Positions 51,817-59,451 of a stretch of 64,000 nt of DNA are shown here, piece by piece. The stretch is taken from NCBI GenBank assembly GCA_041688015.1, contig JBDNIY010000002.1:1-64000 (forward strand). The letters run 5' to 3'. Made by a program: the position numbers and the translations under genes. Every line of letters starts with the position of its first letter. Position 1 is the first letter of the stretch. Below the pieces are notes generated by a model that worked only from the letters and a program-made list of their open reading frames with translations, was not told where the DNA came from and searched no databases. Source of the stretch: Parvibaculum sp041688015. Lineage in GTDB: Bacteria > Pseudomonadota > Alphaproteobacteria > Parvibaculales > Parvibaculaceae.

Positions 51817-52872
51817 TTAGCTGCGCCAGCGCAATGTCGCTGGCTTAACAGGATTTTCAAACGGTCGACCCTGGTCAATCGCCGTCGTCCATTCGCTCTT
51901 GAGGCGCTGATACCATTTGGCTTGCACATCGGCGTCATTGATCAGCATCAAGCGCGGATCAAATTTGAGGCCTTGCTGTTGCAGATTGACCATGTCGCGA
52001 TCTTGCCCCAGAAAGCGGCGCAGAAAATGGCGGGCAATCGGTTTGAAAATGGTGAGGAATGACATCGTCCAATAAAAGGACTGAGTAATCTCTGTCGTCT
52101 TTTCATCAATCGGCGTGACGCTGGTCAGGCCGACGACACGATGCCGCCCGACACTGATCCGCTCGATACGGATGCCGGGCAACCGGAACGCAATTTCGGT
52201 GGTCGGCTTTCCACCAAGAATCTTGTAGGCGAATGAATTGCTGGACGGCACATGTTCGACCATGGCAAAGCCGAGTTCTGACGGTGCAAAGGCCTTTGCC
52301 TTTTCATGGATCGAAGCACCCGACCGCCACCACCAGGCACGATGCACAAAGGGCCCATGTGCTGGGTCCATCAAGCCAATGACGGCGTGGTCAACATGGC
52401 AGTCGAACGTCATCGTCTCGCGAATATTGGCTGGCCGGTCGCCAAAGTGCGGCATCTGCGGCGGCTCGTGATTGGGTGCAAGATCGGCGCGTTTTTCGTC
52501 CGCCATATAAATCCAGAGATTGCCCTGAACCTCCCGCACCGGATAATGCCGCACTCGGATGCGTTCCACCTCGACGTCCTGTCCTTGCACAAGCGAGGGG
52601 ATGTGAGCGCAGCGTCCGTCGGCGCGAAATTGCCAACCGTGATAGGGGCACTCGACGACGCTTTCGCCGCAAGCGGTTTTTTCGGCATCGATAATGCGGC
52701 CCGCTGACAGGGGTACGCCCCGATGTGGACAGATATCGCGCAATGCGAAAGCTGAGCCGTCCGCTGCGCGGCCGAACACCAATGGTTCGCCCAAAAGGAC
52801 CTTGTGGGTCAACTTGCCAGACTTCAGGCTTTCACCTGGAAGTGCAAAATACCAAATATCTCTTAAATACAT
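51817..52872 (-). CDS. Rieske [2Fe-2S] aromatic ring-hydroxylating oxygenase, alpha subunit
   Basis: 351 residues. The Rieske centre uses CPHRGVPL (about 45-52) and CPYHGWQF (about 75-82). The mononuclear iron ligands are in DHAVIGLMDPAHGPFVHRAWW near 160 (the His pair). The C-terminal region is VanA-like. Such enzymes need a separate reductase, which is not adjacent. ATG 52872 is chosen because TTG 52887 only adds MSIPA. The gene lies alone, with the AT-rich upstream region of the MucR gene behind it. The substrate is an aromatic or steroid-type compound. Confidence 0.87.
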   Translation of the reverse strand: MYLRDIWYFALPGESLKSGKLTHKVLLGEPLVFGRAADGSAFALRDICPHRGVPLSAGRIIDAEKTACGESVVECPYHGWQFRADGRCAHIPSLVQGQDVEVERIRVRHYPVREVQGNLWIYMADEKRADLAPNHEPPQMPHFGDRPANIRETMTFDCHVDHAVIGLMDPAHGPFVHRAWWWRSGASIHEKAKAFAPSELGFAMVEHVPSSNSFAYKILGGKPTTEIAFRLPGIRIERISVGRHRVVGLTSVTPIDEKTTEITQSFYWTMSFLTIFKPIARHFLRRFLGQDRDMVNLQQQGLKFDPRLMLINDADVQAKWYQRLKSEWTTAIDQGRPFENPVKPATLRWRS

Positions 52873-52982
52873 CGCGGGTATGCTCAACCTTGTTATGTCA
52901 GAACATATACGGCATTTGCGCTCATCTTTTGAACTTTGATTTTTGGCTACGAAACGAGGCCGGACCCACAGAAGGACTAGGG

Positions 52983-53087
52983 ATGAGGAAATTGCCTAAA
53001 TTTTGTGAATTTTACAAAATAGACGCTGTATTTAAGAAGATTTTTTCATGCGAATATTGTGGGTATTCCGTTTTCACTATGATCTAA
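52983..53087 (+). CDS. Possible 34-residue small protein with CxxC
   Basis: ATG 52983 has aagga 6 nt upstream. The peptide begins MRKLPKFCEFYKID and later has CEYCGYSVFTMI. It is basic, Cys-rich (three Cys) and AT-rich in codon use, unlike the neighbours. The palindrome at 53000-53020 lies inside it. It may be a leader peptide or a spurious frame. Confidence 0.25.
   Translation: MRKLPKFCEFYKIDAVFKKIFSCEYCGYSVFTMI
53000..53020. promoter_or_regulatory. Imperfect palindrome ATTTTGTGAA/TTTACAAAAT
   Basis: Ten-nt arms with a single mismatch around a 1-nt centre, in the AT-rich gap between the Rieske and MucR genes. It could be an operator for either direction. Confidence 0.4.
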
Positions 53088-53140
53088 TTATGACATCTAT
53101 TGATGCTGGCGGCTGCAGTTGATATAACCGCGCCGAGCTT

Positions 53141-53170
53141 TACATCAGTGTCTAGGCTTCACCTCAGTGT
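53141..53170. promoter_or_regulatory. Direct repeat of CAGTGT, period 19
   Basis: tacatcagtgt at 53141-53151 and cacctcagtgt at 53160-53170 lie about 100 nt before the MucR start. The spacing of roughly two helical turns puts both on one DNA face, which suggests tandem binding of a regulator. MucR itself is a candidate because MucR proteins often autoregulate. Confidence 0.35.
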
Positions 53171-53268
53171 AATAAATATTCTACATCGCCATGGGCGCGC
53201 TTCACCCTTTTAGGTGGGTATTGGGCAGGGAGTGCCAGCGTGAACGGCGGTTTGTAGAAGGGGGCGAT

Positions 53269-53682
53269 ATGACGGCGAACGCCAGTATAATAGAACTGAC
53301 AACAGAAATTGTGTCTGCTTATGTGGGGCACAACACTGTTGCATCGGCTGATTTGCCGACGTTGATTTTGCAGGTTTATGAAGCATTGAGCCGTGCGTCC
53401 GATGGCTTGGTGAAGCCGCCCGTCACAAAATCAGAACCAGCCATTTCAATTCGTAAATCGATCACGCCGGATTATTTGATTTGCCTTGAAGACGGCAAAC
53501 AATTCAAATCACTCAAGCGCCATCTGCGGACGCATTATAATATGGGGCCAGACGAGTATAGAGAAAAATGGGGCCTGCCCCGCGATTATCCGATGGTCGC
53601 TCCCAACTATGCGCAGGCACGTTCCAAGCTGGCCAAGAAAATGGGCCTTGGTCAGAAGGGCAGAAGCCGCCGTTCAAGGTAA
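53269..53682 (+). CDS. mucR: MucR/Ros-family zinc-finger transcriptional regulator
   Basis: 137 residues. The Ros/MucR finger occurs as ICLEDGKQFKSLKRHLRTHY with the Cys and His ligands, followed by NMGPDEYREKWGLPRDYPMVAPNYAQ. This block is essentially the family consensus. The N-terminal half provides oligomerisation, and the basic tail (KKMGLGQKGRSRRSR) helps DNA binding. The family acts as an H-NS-like silencer and, in Caulobacterales/Rhizobiales, a cell-cycle and surface-polysaccharide regulator. ATG 53269 has aaggggg 5-11 nt upstream; a longer frame starts 26 codons earlier. Confidence 0.92.
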   Translation: MTANASIIELTTEIVSAYVGHNTVASADLPTLILQVYEALSRASDGLVKPPVTKSEPAISIRKSITPDYLICLEDGKQFKSLKRHLRTHYNMGPDEYREKWGLPRDYPMVAPNYAQARSKLAKKMGLGQKGRSRRSR

Positions 53683-53817
53683 CATATAAGCCACCATTGA
53701 CTGCCTCTCGGTTGGCACCTGCGCCGTCATGCTTGCAATGGTCGGCAAGGCGACTCATCATTCACAAAGTGATTCGTAGGGTCTTGTGCCCTGAGACCGA
53801 GCTGCAGGAGGCGCGCC

Positions 53818-54327
53818 CTGACACCGCAAGATCAGGCCATAAGAGCTCAGCTCATCATTCCCGAACAGGCCGAGCTGTTTGATTATTGGCGCGCAAAATG
53901 CACCGAGACACGCTTTCCTTTGCGCAGCGATATTCAGCCCGCAGAGATTAAGGCAGTTTTGCCATCATTGAGCCTCTACGATGTGATCGGCACAGAGGCG
54001 CTGCAATTGCGCGTTCGCCTCGCAGGCACACGTCTGCGTGACTATCTTGGCGTTGAAATAACGGGACGGTGTCTGGCTGATTTTGAGTTAGGTGATCAGC
54101 GCGGCTATTGGGAAGAGGCTTACCGGGAGGTGCTGGTCGGTGCGCGTCCCGCGCAAGGGGTCGTTCCGCTCGTCCCTTGGGCGCAACCCCATATCTTCCA
54201 GTTCTGGCTTCGTCTGCCCTTGATGGATGCCAACGGCCAGATTGTCATGGTGCTTGGTCATGATGCCTTCTTGCAATCTGAAAAGGCGCGCGCCCTCGTC
54301 AACCGGTCGGCCTTACGGACGGCTTGA
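53818..54327 (+). CDS. PAS_5-domain protein, probable CTG start
   Basis: 169 residues if started at CTG 53818, which has ggagg at 53807-53811, 6 nt upstream. The frame is open from 53773, but no ATG, GTG or TTG occurs before TTG 53920. The PAS_5 similarity begins clearly before that TTG: EQAELFDYWRAKC and RFPLRSDIQPAEIKAVLP. A short protein starting at 53920 would lose the beginning of the domain. The domain continues with LRVRLAGTRLRDYLGVEITGR and ends near FWLRLPLMDANGQI. The function is probably sensing or polar localisation as in related PAS proteins. Either the start is CTG or the base is a sequence error for ATG/GTG. Confidence 0.75.
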   Translation: MTPQDQAIRAQLIIPEQAELFDYWRAKCTETRFPLRSDIQPAEIKAVLPSLSLYDVIGTEALQLRVRLAGTRLRDYLGVEITGRCLADFELGDQRGYWEEAYREVLVGARPAQGVVPLVPWAQPHIFQFWLRLPLMDANGQIVMVLGHDAFLQSEKARALVNRSALRTA

Positions 54328-54398
54328 TCACTGTCGCGTTAATGGGCGACACTCATCCTCACGATCGAGATTGAACCTGCGGGGAGCGGAGGCGCGAC

Positions 54399-54851
54399 AT
54401 GCAACACATATGGCCGGTCATCGTGATAAGTTTTGGTGCCGTTCTCGGGGGGACAAGCGCGGCGTGGTCATCCCAAACGGCAAGCCTCGTTGACGGCCAG
54501 CATATTCTTCATGTCGGAGAGACGGCTGAATTTGCAATCAAATCTGCTGCGTCCCAGTCAAGCGATCTGCACGCTTGGTGCGAACTTTCCGCTGGTGGTC
54601 CGGCCACGGTGACATTTGACGGCGACCATTATGTGCCGCTATCAGAGCCCGCCGTTGGCGACATCGTGACGCTCGCTGCGGGTAAAATCCGTCGGATTGA
54701 GTTGCAGGGCACCATCGAAGCAAATGACGGCAACGCTTATGTGGCCTTCGCCTTTACAGGCGTGCCGACCGCCATGTGTTTCCCGGGCATGAAATGCGAT
54801 GGTGCCGCCAGCGGGGCTCGCGATGTCAAGGTGCGTTGTGGCAACGATTGA
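54399..54851 (+). CDS. Exported protein of unknown function
   Basis: 150 residues. A signal peptide (IWPVIVISFGAVLGGTSAAWS, cleavage probably after residue 21-24) is followed by a beta-rich domain of about 125 residues (VGETAEFAIKSAAS; GDIVTLAAGKIRRIELQGTIEA) with Cys residues near 61, 128, 133 and 147 (LHAWCELSAGG; MCFPGMKCDG). Two disulfides are possible. No family is recognised. ggagg lies upstream of ATG 54399. The stop directly abuts the convergent S24-like regulator. Confidence 0.62.
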   Translation: MQHIWPVIVISFGAVLGGTSAAWSSQTASLVDGQHILHVGETAEFAIKSAASQSSDLHAWCELSAGGPATVTFDGDHYVPLSEPAVGDIVTLAAGKIRRIELQGTIEANDGNAYVAFAFTGVPTAMCFPGMKCDGAASGARDVKVRCGND

Positions 54852-55421
54852 TTAGAGATAGCGGATCAACATGACGACGGGCGCAACCCAGTTTGGAATG
54901 GCAAGGCTGCGCGCCTCAGCGCCCGGTTCTGGCGGAACTAGCAGATAGGCTCCATTGCCCGACGATACAAATCGTCCAAAGCCGCCTTCTTCTCCCTCGA
55001 TGTTGACAAAACAATCACGGCCAAGCGCATGCGGCACATCGTCTGACGACATGCGGTCGACAATGATGATGTCGCCAACGCAATAGGGTCCAAAATTTTC
55101 CCTAACGCGTATGGCGATCGGGTTGCGAGCATGGGCCTCTATGGTCACATCGTCTTCGCTGCCTTCACGGCTCTCTGACAGAGTGCCTGTGCGCCCAATC
55201 TCGCCGATACAGGGTATCCGTCTCGGCGCGTGCGCCTCTTCAATGAGATCGGAGACCGGCATATGGAAGATGTCGGCGAAACGCTGAAGCCAATTCATCG
55301 AGACGTTCATGTCAGCTGTCTCCAACCTAGAGACCGTCGCTGCCGTTGTCCCGACCAGCCGCGCCAGATCCGATTGGGTCAGGCGGCGCAGCTTTCGGTG
55401 GTAGCGGATGCGCGTTTTCAC
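54852..55421 (-). CDS. XRE-family regulator with S24/LexA-like C-terminal domain
   Basis: 189 residues. The N-terminal HTH is LTQSDLARLVGTTAATVSRLETADMNVSMNWLQRFADIF (about 14-52). The C-terminal part follows the S24 fold (PIAIRVRENFGPYCVGDIIIVDR, GRDCFVNIEGEEGGFGRFV). The Ser-Met of the usual GDSM motif and the catalytic Lys are replaced (NFGPYCVGD; FGRF), so self-cleavage is not expected. It could bind a ligand instead. It is divergent from the DnaA-IV-like gene, with a CATACGTATG palindrome in the shared gap. Confidence 0.82.
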   Translation of the reverse strand: MKTRIRYHRKLRRLTQSDLARLVGTTAATVSRLETADMNVSMNWLQRFADIFHMPVSDLIEEAHAPRRIPCIGEIGRTGTLSESREGSEDDVTIEAHARNPIAIRVRENFGPYCVGDIIIVDRMSSDDVPHALGRDCFVNIEGEEGGFGRFVSSGNGAYLLVPPEPGAEARSLAIPNWVAPVVMLIRYL

Positions 55422-55511
55422 AAAATTGCCTCCCTTGCGTTGGTCAAAGTGGCTAAAATTTACATCAATTTATCCCCGGCGTGTACGAAACGCGTAATTT
55501 TACAATAGGAT

Positions 55512-55521
55512 CATACGTATG
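55512..55521. promoter_or_regulatory. Perfect palindrome CATACGTATG in divergent gap
   Basis: A 10-nt perfect palindrome in the 147-nt AT-rich gap between the S24-like regulator and the DnaA-IV-like gene. It is the best visible operator candidate for the regulator. A second element, gtacgaaacgcgtaa, lies 20 nt upstream. Confidence 0.45.
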
Positions 55522-55568
55522 TTCATCTAATGTTCTTATTTATTTTCGTCAAGCTGGGGAGGAACAAG

Positions 55569-56027
55569 ATGTCAGAAGCAGGTTTGAACAAACATCAGAT
55601 TGGTGCCGAGGCCTTTGACGCCCTGCACCTGCCCGTTAGGCCTATGCGCGCAGATATCCGCCGGATGCGTGAATGTGAGCAAATCGCTCAGGTGGCTTTT
55701 GCGCAGGAGACTGTCGCGCGCGCCTTCAAGGTTTCGGTGTCTGAATTGCGGGCCCCCACCCGACGCGCGGCACCTGTCGCTCTGGCGCGCCAAATCGCCA
55801 TGTATCTGATGCATGTCGTGTTTGGCGTCAGCCTGTCCTCCGTCGGTCGACATTTTGGCCGCGACAGGACAACGGCGGCTCATGCTTGCAGGCAAATCGA
55901 AGACCGCCGCGACGACCCCACCTTTGACCTCTTGATTGATCGACTTGAGTTTGCTCTTCGGTCCCTCCCTTTGAGCAACGGCGTTGGCAACGTCTCCATT
56001 CACCAGATCACGGATATGCGCCAATGA
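55569..56027 (+). CDS. DnaA domain IV-like HTH protein
   Basis: 152 residues. The C-terminal two-thirds reproduce DnaA domain IV: FKVSVSELRAPTRRAAPVALARQIAMYLMHVV (about 52-83), then SLSSVGRHFGRDRTTAAHACRQIEDRRDD with the DnaA-signature D-R-T-T-x-x-H-A. No AAA+ domain is present. ATG 55569 has ggggagga 7-14 nt upstream. It overlaps the DUF6456 gene by 4 nt (ATGA), so the two are coupled. It may bind DnaA-box-like sites and compete with or recruit replication proteins. This role is an inference. Confidence 0.85.
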   Translation: MSEAGLNKHQIGAEAFDALHLPVRPMRADIRRMRECEQIAQVAFAQETVARAFKVSVSELRAPTRRAAPVALARQIAMYLMHVVFGVSLSSVGRHFGRDRTTAAHACRQIEDRRDDPTFDLLIDRLEFALRSLPLSNGVGNVSIHQITDMRQ

Positions 56028-56824
56028 CATTGATGTCCGAGCGCGAGTTCGAGCGAGAGGCTCGTCGTATTTTGCGTCGCTTTGTCGAAGCCGAAAGCTA
56101 TGGCGCACAGATCGGGATGAACGAGTTTGCCATCTTCGTTGCTCGTAGCGGCCGAAAAAAGCCTGTTCTTCGCATCGAAGCGAAAGTCTGGTCCGCATTG
56201 GAGCAGCGCGATTTTCTGAACCGTTGCCATCCCAGCGACCCCGCCATTTGGCATGTGAGTGAGGTCGGGCGGGCCTATTGGCGCAGGCTGGCCGATACCG
56301 CCGACCCATTTCGTGCCCAGCATCAGGTGCGTGGGCATCGCACCATTTCCAACGGAGGGAGGCCGCTTCGCGTCGAAGTGAATGAGGCGGAGACGTCGTT
56401 GACTTGGCTAAGCCGCCGCAAGGGTCCCGGCGGGAGGCCCCTGGTGAGTGAGGCGCAACTCGACGCAGGTGAGCGATTGCGTCGTGACTTCACTATTTCA
56501 CAAATGGGCGCCCGCGTGACGGCTGATTGGTCATTTACGCTGGGTGCAAAAACGCGACGCGATCCTGCAGAAGTCTCCGATATGGTGCTGAGTGCGCGCG
56601 AACGATTGGCGCAGGCGCTTGACGCCGTGGGCCGCGGCCTATCGGGTGCGCTCGTCGAAGTCTGTTGCCACCAACGTGGGCTTGAGGAAATGGAGCGCGG
56701 CTTTGGTTGGCCACAGCGCTCGGGCAAAGTCGTCTTGCAGATCGCTCTCGACCGCCTCGCCGATCACTATGCATCGCGCCGACCTAAGGCCAGCACACGC
56801 GCCACGCGACGTCGTCAGGATTGA
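56024..56824 (+). CDS. DUF6456-family protein
   Basis: 266 residues. I associate the central segment AQHQVRGHRTI (about residue 108) and EVNEAETSLTWLSRRKGPGGRPLVSEAQLDAGERLRRDFTISQMGARVTADW (about 128-178) with DUF6456, an alphaproteobacterial family. The C-terminal half is helical (MVLSARERLAQALDAVGRGLSGALVEVCCHQRGLEEMERGFGWPQRSGKVVLQIALDRLA), with a basic tail. It is translated from the DnaA-IV-like transcript by an ATGA overlap and overlaps the convergent SufE gene by 10 nt. The function is unknown; nucleic-acid binding is plausible. Confidence 0.78.
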   Translation: MTLMSEREFEREARRILRRFVEAESYGAQIGMNEFAIFVARSGRKKPVLRIEAKVWSALEQRDFLNRCHPSDPAIWHVSEVGRAYWRRLADTADPFRAQHQVRGHRTISNGGRPLRVEVNEAETSLTWLSRRKGPGGRPLVSEAQLDAGERLRRDFTISQMGARVTADWSFTLGAKTRRDPAEVSDMVLSARERLAQALDAVGRGLSGALVEVCCHQRGLEEMERGFGWPQRSGKVVLQIALDRLADHYASRRPKASTRATRRRQD

Positions 56825-57243
56825 GCGGCGGCCAACTCGGCGGTAGCATCGGCCTTGACGCGCTCAACCATGGAATAAAGCCCATTGGACCGCTGTGGGC
56901 TCAGATGCTCGTTGAGGCCAAGTTTCTCAAAAATATCTCGGGCGTCTGTCGCGAGGATTGTGCGCGCCGGTTGCCCGGAATAGATACGCAGAACGATGGA
57001 GATGAGGCCACGGACGATGAAAGCGTCGCTGTCGCCTCGGAAAATGAGACGTGGATCGGAACCGTCACGCTGGGGTTCGGTTACGAGCCAGACTTGACTG
57101 ACACAACCCTCCACTTTGTTGGCCTTGGAATGTTCTTCCTCGCTCAGTGAGTCGAGGTCTTTGCCAAGCTCGATCACATAGCGATAGCGGTCTTCCCAGT
57201 CGTCAAGGAAGGAAAAGTCGTCAATCAGGTCGTTGATGCTCAT
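56815..57243 (-). CDS. sufE: SufE-family cysteine desulfurase activator
   Basis: 142 residues. The catalytic Cys lies in KVEGCVSQVWLV (about residue 50). DDFSFLDDWEDRYRYVIELGKDL at the start and NGLYSMVERVKADA at the end are typical. SufE accepts persulfide sulfur from SufS for Fe-S cluster assembly. ATG 57243 is chosen; the upstream 28 codons show no family similarity. It overlaps the convergent DUF6456 gene by 10 nt. The suf operon itself is not in the window. Confidence 0.9.
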   Translation of the reverse strand: MSINDLIDDFSFLDDWEDRYRYVIELGKDLDSLSEEEHSKANKVEGCVSQVWLVTEPQRDGSDPRLIFRGDSDAFIVRGLISIVLRIYSGQPARTILATDARDIFEKLGLNEHLSPQRSNGLYSMVERVKADATAELAAAQS

Positions 57244-57372
57244 GGTCCATCTCTCATTCGTCCTCAGGAGATAGCGGTCAAAGCCTGAATGCACAAGCGC
57301 CGCCCGGATAAAAGCCGGGCGGCGCAAGGCGGAAGAGCAGTCAAGTCGTCTATCGTCTCTCAGGTATTCCCG

Positions 57373-57774
57373 TCAGGCGCCTGCCAGATGGCTCTTGGAG
57401 AGTGGGTGAGGCGCTGTATTTGCAGCTTTTGCCACAGGTCCAGCTTCTTGTTGTTCACGGGCTTTCTCGGTCGCCCAGAGAAAGGCCTGGGATCCATAAT
57501 AGGTACCCTGTCGAACGACATGGGCGAGAATGGCGCTGCCGCGGGAACAAACCTGCGGGTTGCGGTCGCAAAAGCCCAACACGTCACCTGCCGATTGCGC
57601 GGCCAAGGAGAGCATCTCGCCGGCGTTTACATCATCGGCGGTTTGGCCGTTGACGTAACTTGCCGGAATGGCCCCGCTGGTCTGGCCATTTTGCGCCGTA
57701 GCCTGAATTCCCGCCGTCGGCAGCAGGAAGGCCAGAACTGTGAGCCAGAAGGCTGCTCTCAGAATGAATGACAT
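57373..57774 (-). CDS. DUF5330-family exported protein
   Basis: 133 residues. An N-terminal signal/anchor (RAAFWLTVLAFLLPTAGIQ, about 6-24) matches the DUF5330 beginning. The conserved core is AQSAGDVLGFCDRNPQVCSRGSAILAH with a Cys pair, near residue 60-85. An Ala-rich C-terminus follows. aaggaac precedes ATG 57774. The family is, as far as I recall, confined to alphaproteobacteria; the function is unknown. It lies 130 nt upstream of sufE on the same strand. Confidence 0.75.
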   Translation of the reverse strand: MSFILRAAFWLTVLAFLLPTAGIQATAQNGQTSGAIPASYVNGQTADDVNAGEMLSLAAQSAGDVLGFCDRNPQVCSRGSAILAHVVRQGTYYGSQAFLWATEKAREQQEAGPVAKAANTAPHPLSKSHLAGA

Positions 57775-58051
57775 GTGCTGTTCCTTTCGTGTCTCATTAG
57801 AGCAACCATATGTCCTGACCCATAGATGCAAAGTTAAGTTAATAGATAACATTCTTCTATACTTTGATATTTTGGAAATTGTACTGTTTATGCTTGATGT
57901 ATTATATATTTTATACTTTAGTTTTAAGATTATTTAGAATTGAATTTTCTGAAATTACTATATGAATTTTAATCATATTCTTTTCAAATCCGATTCAGAG
58001 TTGTTTCAAATTGCATGGATCATTGTTTTCTCTGCGCTCTGGGCGGCTGAC
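57775..58051. other. Strongly AT-rich intergenic region
   Basis: From about 57828 to 58015 the sequence is unusually rich in A and T, with many TA steps (attatatattttatactttag), against a GC-rich background. It contains no convincing gene. It lies upstream of the DUF5330 start, so it may be its promoter region and a target of an AT-binding silencer such as MucR/H-NS-like proteins. It could also be a remnant of foreign DNA. Confidence 0.6.
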
Positions 58052-58090
58052 AAAGAAAAAGCCCCGCGAGCTTGAAGCCTGCGGAGCTTT
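58052..58090 (-). terminator. Rho-independent terminator after the lipoprotein gene
   Basis: On the minus strand AAAGCTCCGC-N13-GCGGGGCTTTTTCTTTG is a GC-rich hairpin followed by a T-tract, 43 nt downstream of the lipoprotein stop. Confidence 0.8.
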
Positions 58091-58133
58091 GTATGGGACC
58101 CAATGGTCTGGGTTATTGCGCTGTTGCGACCGC

Positions 58134-59216
58134 TCAGGGCAAGGCGGCTGCCCAGCAGGTGCGCACCTCTTCAACAGCATGTGTGCCAACGCACCATGCT
58201 TCTTCCGAGGGGAAATGTGCCGCTGCGATACATTGATTAAGGTTGAGCCTTGCCCAATTGAGACAAGAGGAAGTTGTATCCTTGCCGCCGGAGATCGGTA
58301 CAATCGGTGCGGAAATCACTTCGCGTGCGCCCTGTGCGAGGATTTTCGTCATGATCGGCAGCGAATAGGCCTGTGCTTCAGAGATCGGTGAAAGCTCGGC
58401 TAGCAGCCGCCGCATCTGGGTCGAAATGGGCTCGGCCGCAGCGACTTCAACGGGCGTACTCATCTGAAGCGGCGTGATCATGCCCCATTTTTGCTTCTGA
58501 AAGCGAAAGGCAGTGGCAATGAAGCGCTTGCGTAGTTTGATCAGGCGCTCATCTTCAGATTTTGTCGAGGCCATCACCGAATACACCGCCGACAAGGCAC
58601 CCGGCAGATGCATGACATAATTCGTGTTCTGCAACGATGCCAACATCTGGGCTTCACCATGCACACGAACCTCGTCGCGCACGCCCTGAGCGAAAGCGGC
58701 ATTATTAGCCGCCGCCATGGCCTGCACCGCATACCAGCCATCTGCCAGTGTCTCAGGTTCCTGAATACGGAGTGTCTTCAATATGCGGCGTATCTCCTTG
58801 GGCGTATTGAGCTTGCTAGATTCTGCGCCGTCGATGGCCTTGTCGAATCGATAGTAGACGCCCGCAAGTTGGTTGAGCGGCATACCGCGCGAAATGGCGC
58901 TGACGCCTGCACGTGGGTCGATCGACGCGACCTTTACGTCGCGATTGTGTGGCGACATCAACGGAATGGGGATGCCAGCGCTGGCGACATTGGCATCCGC
59001 CAGGCTGCCCGTCGTCAAGGTGTCATTGCCCGCCGACATGGCTGCAGTGGCAGCCGGATTGGCTGAGGCACTTGCCGTTTTCATGCTGTCGAGCGAGGCT
59101 GTGTCGCCCTGAACAAGAGTGCATCCCGATAGAGCGATGAGAACAAGAGCGGCGCTCAAGCCAATCTGGAGAGCTGTTTGCCGGGTCTTTTGACCACTAT
59201 GGCGAACGATAGGCAT
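58134..59216 (-). CDS. Lipoprotein of unknown function
   Basis: 360 residues. The lipobox is VLIALSGC (Cys about residue 32), so the protein is attached to a membrane. The mature part is Ala-rich at first (PAATAAMSAGNDTL), then helical (EIRRILKTLRIQEPETLADGWYAVQAMAAANNAAFAQGVRDEV and GALSAVYSVMASTKSEDERLIKLRKRFIATAFRFQKQKWGMI). Cys residues cluster near the C-terminus. No known family is recognised. gaggggaat lies upstream of ATG 59216, which is preferred over a 22-residue longer frame. The terminator at 58052 ends its transcript. Confidence 0.7.
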   Translation of the reverse strand: MPIVRHSGQKTRQTALQIGLSAALVLIALSGCTLVQGDTASLDSMKTASASANPAATAAMSAGNDTLTTGSLADANVASAGIPIPLMSPHNRDVKVASIDPRAGVSAISRGMPLNQLAGVYYRFDKAIDGAESSKLNTPKEIRRILKTLRIQEPETLADGWYAVQAMAAANNAAFAQGVRDEVRVHGEAQMLASLQNTNYVMHLPGALSAVYSVMASTKSEDERLIKLRKRFIATAFRFQKQKWGMITPLQMSTPVEVAAAEPISTQMRRLLAELSPISEAQAYSLPIMTKILAQGAREVISAPIVPISGGKDTTSSCLNWARLNLNQCIAAAHFPSEEAWCVGTHAVEEVRTCWAAALP

Positions 59217-59451
59217 GTCGAATTCCCCTCTCGACCTCAACCATGCTGGCATTGCCAGCTTGGCCACTACATTCTGCGACACGTATAGAAAGCATATATA
59301 TGACGATCACGTGCGGCGCTGTCCGGTTTTGGCGCAGCGTTCGGCTTAACAACGAACCAGATGCAACTCTAGTGCCCCGGCGGAAATTTGCCAAATGCAT
59401 TAAGGTGTTAGAGCAAGAGAATAAACCGCCTGCGGAGATTAAGGGAAAATA

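Larger units (their letters stand above)
52888..53268. other. AT-rich intergenic region upstream of mucR
   Basis: The 381 nt between the Rieske start and the MucR start is much more AT-rich than the flanking genes. It holds a palindrome at 53000-53020, a possible small reading frame at 52983-53087 and a CAGTGT direct repeat at 53141-53170. No rRNA, tRNA or known riboswitch is apparent. Confidence 0.6.

Noticed and set aside
50789..55421. Prophage or genomic island suggested by XRE and S24-like genes
   Set aside because: No integrase, capsid, terminase, tRNA end or att repeat is present, and neighbours are typical chromosomal families.
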